Part shown: positions 35,493-43,230 of the stretch, one piece after another
How the letters are laid out: every line of letters begins with the position of its first letter
Numbering within the stretch: position 1 is the stretch's first letter
Source: Leptothermofonsia sp049200465
GTDB lineage: Bacteria > Cyanobacteriota > Cyanobacteriia > Leptolyngbyales > Leptolyngbyaceae
Direction of reading: 5' to 3'
NCBI RefSeq assembly: GCF_049200465.1
Contig: NZ_CP120836.1
Coordinates: 4,588,001 to 4,652,000 of the forward strand
DNA length: 64,000 nt
Notes under the pieces: generated by a model
What the model saw: only the letters and a program-made list of their open reading frames with translations
The model's database searches: none
What the model was told of the DNA's origin: nothing
Program-made: the position numbers and the translations under genes

Positions 35493-36236
35493 CTACAGGT
35501 TCACTCGCAGCCCTTCAAAAACGGCCGTTCCTTCAAACGGTAGCAGAGCCATCTTGGCGTTCAGAGCCAGCGTTTTGAACATATCTGCGGTGTCCCGCGA
35601 GATGGGCGTTTTGGAAAACATGATGATGGCTAGCAGATTGCCAGAAGGTAATAGGCCACCAAACCCCAGCACTGATCGCACCCCATAGGGAATCACAAAC
35701 CCAGCCTGGGCGGGTACAAATGGGCTGCCCTGCGCTTCGGGAACATGAAACACATTAAACGTTTTTTGTTCTAAGTCAATCACCAGATCGGGGTCGGGTT
35801 GCACAACCGTACTAATCTCCAACCCTAACTGACGAATAAACTGGGAAATCATCGGGAATTGGGCTACCAATTCTTTACTAATGAGGGGAATGGCCTGGTG
35901 CCCACGAGAGCGGTACCGATTGTTCCAGTCCGGGTGATCCCCAGCAGTGGCCAGCAGCGTCAGGCATTTCATCTAACGGGAGTGAGGCTCACCGCCCAGC
36001 GATTGTTGCACGAGCGATCGCAACTCCGGTTCCAAATCTTCGTAGAGGTGGGTCTTAAACAAACGCACCAGTGCAAGGGATTGGCGGCCCGTTTCTGGAT
36101 CGATGAAATTTTCGTAGAGGTAGCGAATGATCCGATTGGCAACAGCTTCCATCGTCACTGCTCCTGTACCAATTTTGCGAAGCGCCGCTCCACACTCGGT
36201 CATATCGCTAAGGGTGAAGCTTGTCAGGTTGTACAT
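35493..36236 (-). pseudogene. GAF-like cyanobacterial protein split by an in-frame TAG
   Basis: One 247-codon frame interrupted by TAG at 35973-35975, directly followed by ATG. Residues 1-87 (MYNLTSFTLSDMTECGAALRK and onward to GGEPHSR) and the part after the stop (MKCLTLLATAGDHPDWNNR to the end) are, in the related proteins I know, one continuous chain. That family resembles a GAF fold, often encoded next to or fused with signalling kinases. With ATG touching the stop, ribosomes could restart and make two pieces. Other genes here use TAG as a normal stop, so recoding is unlikely. Confidence 0.7.
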
Positions 36237-36567
36237 GGGAGTCTCAATTACAGAGTTTTTCAGTTGAGTTAGCCAAACTCTTTAAGGGGCCAGGGCCTAA
36301 AGAGTGGTTTATGCATTTGAAACGAGCTGTCAGTGGAAACTGGGGGAGGATCACTGATTGCAGAGTTCCCCAATGTTCCGCCAATAGAACGCAGGAGGGA
36401 AGGAATGGAAGGAGGAGATGGGTAGGAGGGTGAATGGATAAAGGGGTGGGTGGGTGATGGAGTCAAGAAACCTCACCCTATCACCCCATCACTCCAATAC
36501 CTCATCACATTTTTAATCCCTTCTAACAACTAACAACTCCTTCCCTATCCACTCCTTTCCCTCCGAC
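36237..36567. other. gene-free spacer
   Basis: 331 bp containing runs of the GGGTGGATGGA/CCCATCACTCC spacer type (36390-36510) and no supported gene, RNA or full repeat element. Confidence 0.5.
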
Positions 36568-37656
36568 TTACCTCTTGCCGATATATCCCCATTTGTCCCC
36601 CACCTGAACTCTGGCCATGCCTTCGGAGAATGGTCCGGCATTGTCAAAAATCGCTGGGATGGTGAGGTAGCCAGATTGGTTGATGTAGCCCCATTTCCCA
36701 TTTACCTTTACGGCGGCCAGTCCTTCTGAGAATTTATTGGCAAAATCGAATTGGCGATTGAACATCGGCTGACCCAATTGATTGATATAGTTCCATTTCT
36801 CCCCGATTTGTACGGCAGCAAGTCCCTGGGAAAAGTCGGAGGCAAAGCTGAACTGGAGTGGAATGGCGATCGCCCCTTTGCGATTCACATAACCCCATTG
36901 GTCACCCATCCGCACCCGTGCCAGGGAACCAGAAAACGAAAATGCACCATCAAACTGGGAAGGAATTTCAACCCGTTTACTTTTGCCCAGATAGCCCCAC
37001 TTCTTGTTCTGTCGGATGACGGCCATTCCCTCTGTAAATTCCCAGGAGTCATCAAATTGGGGAGGGATGACCAGTTTCCCGGTGCGATCGACATAGCCAT
37101 ATTTGTCATTCAGTTTCACTGCGGCCAGCCCTTCAGAAAATGCCGTTGCCAGTGCAAACTGTGGTTGAATTACCACCTTACCTGACTTATCCACATAGCC
37201 ATATTGACGCCCCTTGCGCACAGCTGCTAAACCGTTTGAAAACCGTGAAACCTCATCGTAGGGGCTGGCAAACAATTGTCCTTTCTGGTCAATGAACCCA
37301 TGAATCCCACTAAACCGGATGACCGCCAGCCCTTCAGAAAACGATGACATGCCACTGATTTCTAAATCCGGCTTTACCACAACCTTGCCATCCCGATTAA
37401 TGAAACCATAAGTACCTTCAAACCCGACCAGCGCTAACCCCTCAGAAAAGTCTGAAGCACTGTCAAATTGGGGAGGAATCCCATTGGTTTGAGTTTGAGC
37501 AATATCGCTGGATGGCACAGGAGAGGTTTGCGCAGGAGGAACGGCTCCTGTCAGTCTAACCTGTCTTCCCTGCCCTATCTGGATGCCAGCAATGAGCGCA
37601 AGTGAACTGAAACCTATCAGGAGCAGCAGGCTCCTGGTTTTTTGATGGAATGGCAT
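36568..37656 (-). CDS. WG repeat protein, membrane-anchored or exported
   Basis: A 362-residue protein. An N-terminal hydrophobic helix (residues 10-26, LLLLIGFSSLALIAGI) is a signal or anchor, followed by a Pro/Thr linker and about seven WG (KWGYINxxGxxxIPxxFDxAxxFSEGLAxV) repeats, each of about 45 residues, from residue 60 to the end. These repeats form beta-rich modules with no known enzymatic activity; many bacterial examples are surface or periplasmic. Start ATG 37656 is the only reasonable one. Function unknown. Confidence 0.88.
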   Translation of the reverse strand: MPFHQKTRSLLLLIGFSSLALIAGIQIGQGRQVRLTGAVPPAQTSPVPSSDIAQTQTNGIPPQFDSASDFSEGLALVGFEGTYGFINRDGKVVVKPDLEISGMSSFSEGLAVIRFSGIHGFIDQKGQLFASPYDEVSRFSNGLAAVRKGRQYGYVDKSGKVVIQPQFALATAFSEGLAAVKLNDKYGYVDRTGKLVIPPQFDDSWEFTEGMAVIRQNKKWGYLGKSKRVEIPSQFDGAFSFSGSLARVRMGDQWGYVNRKGAIAIPLQFSFASDFSQGLAAVQIGEKWNYINQLGQPMFNRQFDFANKFSEGLAAVKVNGKWGYINQSGYLTIPAIFDNAGPFSEGMARVQVGDKWGYIGKR

Positions 37657-37707
37657 GGTAATTGAAGTGGTGAGGAGTGCTGTTTTCTATTGTCTCTGGG
37701 GTTTTCG

Positions 37708-38734
37708 ATGCAATTGGCAAAGGAAGCCTTATATGTAACAGAGAGTAATTTTGTCAGGAAGTTTTGTCATCCCCTGATAGGTGAAAGATTCGTCTTGAAG
37801 GGTGTTGTGTGTGATACTGGCTTTCCTGCGATGAAACCAGAAATTTATGCGGTTAGGGAAGGTTACCGCAGTGTGCTGGCAAAAGCACCAATCGGGGATC
37901 CTGAATTGGAATACCGTAAGGAGGTAGAGCGACGGGCACAGGAGAGGAATGGTCAACTATCAAACCTGGTCTTGATGGGGTGGGAAGAAAAACGGAAGCA
38001 GCTAAACCTGTCTCCCGAAGAAGCAGACATCATCCGGGTTGAGGTGCTAAAACCTTATCAGGAATTTGAGGAGAAACTGAATCGCTATCAACAAGCACTG
38101 ATGGAAGCCTTTCGGCATGAACCGAAACTGACTAAGCAAATTCAAAATGATTTGAAGTATTTCCAACATGTATAGCTCTACGCAGGTGCGTTAGGACATT
38201 GGAATTAGAGAGGGAGTGGGGGCTTCGCCCCCAGCCAAGGGTTCCACCCCTGCACCCCGTCCTAACCACAATGACTACCGCTATACTGGGACTCAGAGAC
38301 GAAGATACTGAACCAATTCAGAAGTGTTTGAGCCAACCAACTCGATGATTGCAAGTTCCACAGGCTTTTACTCAGACATTCAATCGCTTGGCTCAAACCT
38401 CAAATCACTGGATTCAAACTTTCAATCAAAAAGTTTCTGGCGATCTGAATAATAACCAGTGAAGAACGACTCCTGACTCAAGGGGCACCCTATCGTAGAA
38501 AGATCCAGCGATTGCTTCTACCCGCTGGGGCGATCGCAGTTCTTTTAGGAGTTGGGATTTCCTTTTCTTCCCTGCAACCGGGTGCTAACAATTTTCTCAG
38601 ACGGGGTTGGATAAGGTTAACAGAGCAGATTTTCAGGGGCGATCTCCGATTTTGAAAAAGCAGCCGAACTTTTCAAACAGCAGGCAAACACTGTGAAAGC
38701 CCAAAGGGCGTTAAGAAGACTCCAATGTTACTGA
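37708..38734 (+). pseudogene. decayed TPR-type gene interrupted by a family A element
   Basis: From ATG 37708 (or more probably 37831, MKPEIYAVREGYRSVL) the frame is open to 38175, ending in a stop codon supplied by the family A element at 38171-38285. Joining 38172 to 38286 continues the frame: FQHV then LGLRDEDTEPIQKCLSQ. Later pieces in other frames encode a membrane helix (LLPAGAIAVLLGVGISF) and a TPR-like end (AISDFEKAAELFKQQAN, stop 38732-38734). The segment GWEEKRKQLNLSPEEADII is a repeat found in large cyanobacterial signalling proteins. The gene is dead downstream of the insertion; an N-terminal fragment may still be made. Confidence 0.75.
38171..38285 (-). repeat. family A miniature element, copy 8, inserted in a gene
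   Basis: A full 111-bp copy (38173-38283) in reverse orientation between TA pairs at 38171-38172 and 38284-38285. Removing the element plus one TA rejoins CAT-GTA-CTG-GGA in frame, which shows TA target duplication directly. Confidence 0.92.
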
Positions 38735-38911
38735 AAAGGGACCTCAAAGGGATGGGCGAGCCCACACTTCCTCCAGGTGATGTGAGGAGCGATCGTACTT
38801 AAATCGGTATACACCCTGAGTTGTCGCGTGAGCACAATCTAAACAGAAGGTAAAAATTATCATTTTCTTTGGCAACAAAAATGTATTCTAACTTCTGTCA
38901 GTCAGTTTGCC

Positions 38912-38992
38912 CTGGCGATCCTTCTGATTTGCTGGTGAAAGAGTAGTGCAATTTACGCTTTCATTTCAAACAAATCCCTGGAATATTGGTTC
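38912..38992 (+). repeat. family G repeat, copy 2
   Basis: GCTGGTGAAAGAGTAG to CCCTGGAATATTGG matches 8560-8636 closely. It directly precedes a family C element. Confidence 0.5.
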
Positions 38993-39098
38993 TACAGCTG
39001 TCACCAGGTTGCTTAGGACATTGGTTTTAAGGAGGCCTTCGCCTCCAGCCAGGGTGGAACTCCTGCACTCCGTCCTAAGCCCGGTGTTTATGGCTATA
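38993..39098 (-). repeat. family C miniature element, copy 2
   Basis: A copy of about 102 bp: CAGCTGTCACCAGGTTGC and TTAGGACATTGG on one side, TCCGTCCTAAGC and GGCTATA on the other, with a GGCCTTCGCC hairpin in the centre. Confidence 0.65.
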
Positions 39099-39211
39099 TT
39101 TTGGGGTGGTAGTCCAAGGGAAATTAGCTTTACGATTGCTGAGAAGCTGTTTTCCCTGTCTTTTCGAGTTTTGTTGCTGAGAAAGTCTCATATCTGAGAT
39201 TGATTTCCAAC

Positions 39212-39265
39212 TTTACTCGGTGTCAGCAATGTTAACTGTTTACTCGGTGTCAGCAATGTTAACTG
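39212..39265 (+). repeat. 27-bp direct tandem repeat
   Basis: ACTCGGTGTCAGCAATGTTA occurs twice exactly 27 bp apart (39215 and 39242), the second copy ending just before the AAGGAG ribosome-binding site of the next gene. Confidence 0.8.
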
Positions 39266-39283
39266 GTGAAGGAGTTTGATACC

Positions 39284-39982
39284 GTGACACATTTAAGAAC
39301 AATTTTCAGGAATGGTGTGATGACGGTAGCAGCGCTCATGCTTGCCTATCCTGCGATCGCCCAACCTGTTCCCGCTAAGGCTAGAAATGCCTGTATTCAA
39401 AGAACGGCAGAAGAAATGGTTGTGGCAACCCGGGATATTACGGTTATAGGCGCGGGTCCCATCGATCCTGAAAACGGAGTGAGAAATTTATTCATGCGGA
39501 ATACCCGGACAGGGCAAACCGCAACCTGTCGAGTTAACACCATCGATGGCTTTGTTTTGTCAGTGACGTTGGGTGGGGGGAATGTTCCACCTCCAGTTGT
39601 TTCTCCACCCAGTCAAGGCAATTTTCAGGGGCGCGGCAATGCCAGTGGTGGCGTTTTTGGACGGGGACGGCGAGCTGATGCATCGCTCAGCTTCAATCGG
39701 AATCGCTTTAACCTGAGGGTATTTGTCCCACCGGGAACTAGGACGCAGGTTCAATATCTGGGTACAATCAGGCGGATTCGCAACACAAACCCCAGCAACC
39801 CCAACACCTTTGTTATCGAAGGTCGGATAGATAGTTTTGCTTCTTCTGCCAATAACCTGCGGGTGATCAATACCCGCGGGAACTGCCGGATTGATGTGTT
39901 TGATGCGCGAATTACCTCTACATCTTGCAGTGCCAATGCTCCGGGTAGTGCTACTCAATTTCGAGGCATGTCACAATTCTAA
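39284..39982 (+). CDS. exported protein of unknown function
   Basis: A 232-residue protein with start GTG 39284, chosen because AAGGAG lies 9 bp upstream; a GTG at 39266 is the first of the frame. A signal peptide covers about residues 1-27 (cleavage near AIAQP). The mature protein has two parts separated by a Gly/Pro-rich linker (GGGNVPPPVVSPPSQGNFQG): residues 30-95 with Cys-containing strands (TRTGQTATCRVNTIDGF) and 140-225 with beta strands and Cys pair (RGNCRIDVFDARITSTSC). I do not recognise the family. Confidence 0.68.
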   Translation: MTHLRTIFRNGVMTVAALMLAYPAIAQPVPAKARNACIQRTAEEMVVATRDITVIGAGPIDPENGVRNLFMRNTRTGQTATCRVNTIDGFVLSVTLGGGNVPPPVVSPPSQGNFQGRGNASGGVFGRGRRADASLSFNRNRFNLRVFVPPGTRTQVQYLGTIRRIRNTNPSNPNTFVIEGRIDSFASSANNLRVINTRGNCRIDVFDARITSTSCSANAPGSATQFRGMSQF

Positions 39983-40001
39983 GAAGCATGGATAAGGCAA
40001 T

Positions 40002-40151
40002 GTACTGGCAACTGTCAAACCAACCAGTCCTGAAAATGCCAGCCTGTGGACTAAACACCTGACCCAGTGGACAAACTGGAACCACGTTCGGACGCTGGCA
40101 GTCTTAGCAACGGCAGCATCGTTTGCGACAATTCGCTATTGGCTCCCGTGA
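40002..40151 (+). pseudogene. C-terminal remnant of a DUF1772-like gene
   Basis: 50 codons end in TGA at 40149-40151 and read NASLWTKHLTQWTNWNHVRT then LAVLATAASFATIRYWL. A WNxxHxxRT motif followed by a membrane helix is typical of the C-terminus of DUF1772 (anthrone oxygenase-like) membrane proteins. A stop lies in frame immediately upstream, so only this tail survives. Identification is by motif recall and is tentative. Confidence 0.4.
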
Positions 40152-40205
40152 AATCCACTTGAATAATTTATTCGACTGAATAGCGATTCATTCCTGTGAG
40201 TAAGG

Positions 40206-40250
40206 GCGAACCTTAAACCCAGTGTCCTGAGTAGCCTGGTGACAGCCATA
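40206..40250 (+). repeat. family C element, right-end fragment
   Basis: CCTTAAACCCAGTGTCCTGA then GTGACAGCCATA matches the right end of family C; the left half is missing. It abuts the stop codon of the kinase gene. Confidence 0.5.
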
Positions 40251-41276
40251 TTATTCACCTTGTTTTATGGGTAACTCCACCATAAACGTGGTTCCTCCCC
40301 CTGGTGCTGAGCAACAGAAGATTTGCCCATGATGATGCTCGGTCACAATCTGATGGGAAATTGATAGCCCTAAACCAGTGCCGACTCCCATCGGCTTCGT
40401 CGTGAAGAAGGGTTCAAACAACCGTTCCTGAATCTCTAGTGGAATGCCGGGACCATTGTCCGTAATACTAACCGCGATGCGATCGCTACCCAATTTTTCT
40501 GTTTTAATCAGAATTTTCTTGACGATTGTCTCATCGTCTCCATGACTGGAATCCTTTACTGATTGTTCTAGTAATGCATCAATGGCATTACTTAATAGAT
40601 TCATGAACACCTGATTCAGCTGATTGATATGGCATTCAATCAGTGGGATATTACCAAATTCCCTAATGATTTCAATCTCTTGTTTATACCGATGCTGCAA
40701 AAGCAGTAGAGTGTTGTTAATTCCTTCGTGCAGGTCAGCCAGTTTCATTTCTGGCTCATCGACACGGTAAAAGTTTCGCAACGTCAAAACAAGTTCTAGA
40801 ATGCGATCGGCACCCAACTTCATCGAATCCACAATCCGTGGCAAATCTTCTAACACAAAGTCGAGTTCTACCTCTTGCAACACTGCTTGAACCGCTTCTG
40901 TTTTTATTGGGTAGCTAGATTGATAGGTGTGTAAAACCTTCAGTAAATCTTTCACATGCTCTTCAACATAAGGCAAATTGCTGTAAATAAAACTAATCGG
41001 GTTATTAATTTCGTGAGAGATCCCAGATATCATTTGTCCCAGCAATGCCATTTTCTCCATCTGCATTAAATAGCATTGCATCCGGTGCGACTCATTCAAT
41101 AGTGCATTAATTCGTTGATGATACCGTGCTAATTCCTGGGACTGTAAATCAACTTTCTGCTGTAACTTGGCGTTAGACTGTTCCAGTTGTTTTACCCAAT
41201 CAATGGTTTCACTCAAAGTTTCAACTTGAGAATCAGCCAAACCATGAACTAACTTTAAGAAGTATGAATTAGACAT
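40251..41276 (-). CDS. histidine kinase without sensory domain
   Basis: A 341-residue soluble kinase starting at ATG 41276 (MSNSYFLKLVHG). An N-terminal coiled coil (about 15-75) is followed directly by the kinase core: His in GISHEINNPISF, N box NQVFMNLLSNAID, G1 ITDNGPGIP, F box LFEPFFTTKP, G2 VGTGLGLS. The core is clearly related to that at 32314-34011, including the spacer with DLPRIVDSMKLGADRI, so the two are paralogues. No PAS, GAF or transmembrane part is present; sensing must come from a partner or the coiled coil. Confidence 0.88.
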   Translation of the reverse strand: MSNSYFLKLVHGLADSQVETLSETIDWVKQLEQSNAKLQQKVDLQSQELARYHQRINALLNESHRMQCYLMQMEKMALLGQMISGISHEINNPISFIYSNLPYVEEHVKDLLKVLHTYQSSYPIKTEAVQAVLQEVELDFVLEDLPRIVDSMKLGADRILELVLTLRNFYRVDEPEMKLADLHEGINNTLLLLQHRYKQEIEIIREFGNIPLIECHINQLNQVFMNLLSNAIDALLEQSVKDSSHGDDETIVKKILIKTEKLGSDRIAVSITDNGPGIPLEIQERLFEPFFTTKPMGVGTGLGLSISHQIVTEHHHGQIFCCSAPGGGTTFMVELPIKQGE

Positions 41277-41407
41277 TGGTCGTAGTAGAGCCAAATACAA
41301 ACTTGTTCAGAGTTAGGAAAAGTTGATTGATCCAGTCAAGCACCCAGTTTTTTAGGTTGTCAGAATATAACCAGGATAATCCACTCAGGAGAATTCCCTT
41401 AACCCGT

Positions 41408-42820
41408 ATGATTCAGCATGCCCAACCCCCCCTGGAATTTATCCCACCGAAACTGGATATAAAAGTTCTACGAACTTTACAAATTCTATTGCCACTGATT
41501 ATTCGGTACCGAACGGCTATCAGACATATCGAAGCGAAGAATGTTGAAGTTTTAGTGAACCTTTACCATCAGTTTCAGATGGATAAGATTCGTTTTTTAA
41601 TTGCCTTTCGCCACCCTAGTGCCGATGACCCCCTTTGCCTGGGGCATTTACTCTACCGATTGGTGCCCAGGGTAGCCAGAGAACAGGGAGTAAGACTGAA
41701 ACCTCCAATTCATGCCCATTGCCTCTACGATCGCGGTATTCCTCTTTGGGCAGGAAAATTCATGGGTTGGCTTTATGCCAGGTTGGGTGGTACTCCCATC
41801 CATCGTGGCAAAATTGATCTTCAGGGTTTGCGTTCTGCCCGCGACCTGTTTGCGAATGGCCCCTTTCCCATGGCAGCGGCTCCAGAAGGGGCCATCAACG
41901 GGCATTCAGAAATTGTCAGTCCCTTAGAGCCCGGCATTAGCCAGCTCGGTTTCTGGTGTGTAGAAGATTTACAGAAAGCGGGACGGTCCGAAGAAGTCAT
42001 GATTGTGCCTCTCGGCATCTGTTACCGCTACATCACACCCCCCTGGGCTGCTATTGATGACTTATTGACTGAACTGGAAGCCGATGCCGGGTTAGCTGCT
42101 ATGAAACCTACCGAGGGGGAAGCCATCGATTCCTTCCGTTACAAACGGCTGTATCGATTGGGAGAACATCTTCTGAACATAATGGAAGACTATTACACCC
42201 GCTTTTATCATCAGGAATTACCTGCCTCAACGACCGCTAAATTGAAATCCCGCAAAACCAGCGAGCCTTACGTGCCCATTTCGAATGAAGAGTTTGCCAA
42301 TCGGTTGAGTGTATTGCTGGATGCGGCACTTAAAGTTGCAGAACAATTTTTCTATGTGCAACCGAAAGGGAGCGTAATTGACCGCTGCCGTCGTCTGGAG
42401 CAGGCCGCCTGGGACTACATTTATCGGGAGGATCTAAAAAATATTGAAACCCTTTCGGTTCTGGAGAGGGGGCTGGCAGATCGGGTAGCGGAAGAGGCCG
42501 ACCTGCGAGCCTGGCATATGCGAATTGTGGAGAGCTTTGTTGCGGTGACGGGTAAGTATGTGCTGGAAAAACCGACAGCAGAACGCTTTGCCGAAACCAC
42601 ACTACTGATGTGGGACATGTTTGCCCGCATCAAAGGCAAAAGTCCCTTTAACCGACCCAAGTTGGGAGCGCAGCAGGCACTATTAACAGTGGGACAGCCC
42701 ATCTCCGTCTCAAAACGCTGGGATGCCTACAAAGAGAGCCGAAAGGGGGCGAAGCAGGCGATCGCCGACCTCACCCAGGAGCTACAAACCGCCCTGGAAA
42801 CCATGGCAACCAGTGAGTGA
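41408..42820 (+). CDS. PlsC-like acyltransferase family protein
   Basis: A 470-residue protein starting at ATG 41408 (MIQHAQPPLEF). Residues about 70-215 have the glycerolphosphate acyltransferase arrangement: FRHPSADDP (an H-x4-D variant of the catalytic motif), GGTPIHRG, AAPEGAING and IVPLGICYRY. The remaining 230 residues are helical and not recognised. Such proteins transfer fatty acyl groups to lysophosphatidate or similar acceptors at the membrane. Length is well beyond a plain PlsC, and the C-terminal half may have another role. It is separate from neighbours in function. Confidence 0.75.
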   Translation: MIQHAQPPLEFIPPKLDIKVLRTLQILLPLIIRYRTAIRHIEAKNVEVLVNLYHQFQMDKIRFLIAFRHPSADDPLCLGHLLYRLVPRVAREQGVRLKPPIHAHCLYDRGIPLWAGKFMGWLYARLGGTPIHRGKIDLQGLRSARDLFANGPFPMAAAPEGAINGHSEIVSPLEPGISQLGFWCVEDLQKAGRSEEVMIVPLGICYRYITPPWAAIDDLLTELEADAGLAAMKPTEGEAIDSFRYKRLYRLGEHLLNIMEDYYTRFYHQELPASTTAKLKSRKTSEPYVPISNEEFANRLSVLLDAALKVAEQFFYVQPKGSVIDRCRRLEQAAWDYIYREDLKNIETLSVLERGLADRVAEEADLRAWHMRIVESFVAVTGKYVLEKPTAERFAETTLLMWDMFARIKGKSPFNRPKLGAQQALLTVGQPISVSKRWDAYKESRKGAKQAIADLTQELQTALETMATSE

Positions 42821-42832
42821 ACCCCAGTGGCG

Positions 42833-43033
42833 TTATCGTGAAGCAATCCGGTGCTCGGCTGCCTCAATCAGTTGTTTGAACGTCTCTTCCGACGCCTTCA
42901 CCTCCACCGTCACAGCTTTGGTATCCACATCAATGTCCACCTGGGCATCCGGTTCAGCCGTAAGAATCGTTTCCCGGATGGTCTGAGCTGCCTCCGGGCT
43001 ATTCAAAGTGGGAACGTTCAGTTTCAGTGCCAT
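42833..43033 (-). CDS. small HMA-fold protein lacking the metal-binding Cys pair
   Basis: A 66-residue protein starting at ATG 43033 (MALKLNVPTL). The pattern LKLNVPTLNSPEAAQTIRETI, then VDIDVDTKAVTVEV and a final helix, fits the beta-alpha-beta-beta-alpha fold of heavy-metal-associated proteins such as CopZ/Atx1. The CxxC that binds metal is replaced by LNSP, so it should not carry copper or zinc in the normal way. Similar Cys-less small proteins occur in cyanobacteria; function unknown. It is convergent with the acyltransferase gene. Confidence 0.65.
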   Translation of the reverse strand: MALKLNVPTLNSPEAAQTIRETILTAEPDAQVDIDVDTKAVTVEVKASEETFKQLIEAAEHRIASR

Positions 43034-43230
43034 ATTTCCTCCATCGATTTGCACACCCTTTCATGTTGGGGGGCTTGCCCGAATTCTTCCTTACGCTCTA
43101 GATAGATTTTTGTGTCCCATCCACCCATCCACCCCATTACTCCTCCAACTGCACTAAGTGGGACTGTAGAAAGTGGGGCAGGATCTGCAACCGTTAAAAT
43201 TTAGGTGGAGATTCCCCTTTTGTGCTGACT

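Noticed and set aside
35970..35975. Reassigned TAG codon
   Set aside because: TAG ends several ordinary genes here (for example xdhC at 4512-4514 and the peptidase at 5933-5935), so it is a normal stop.
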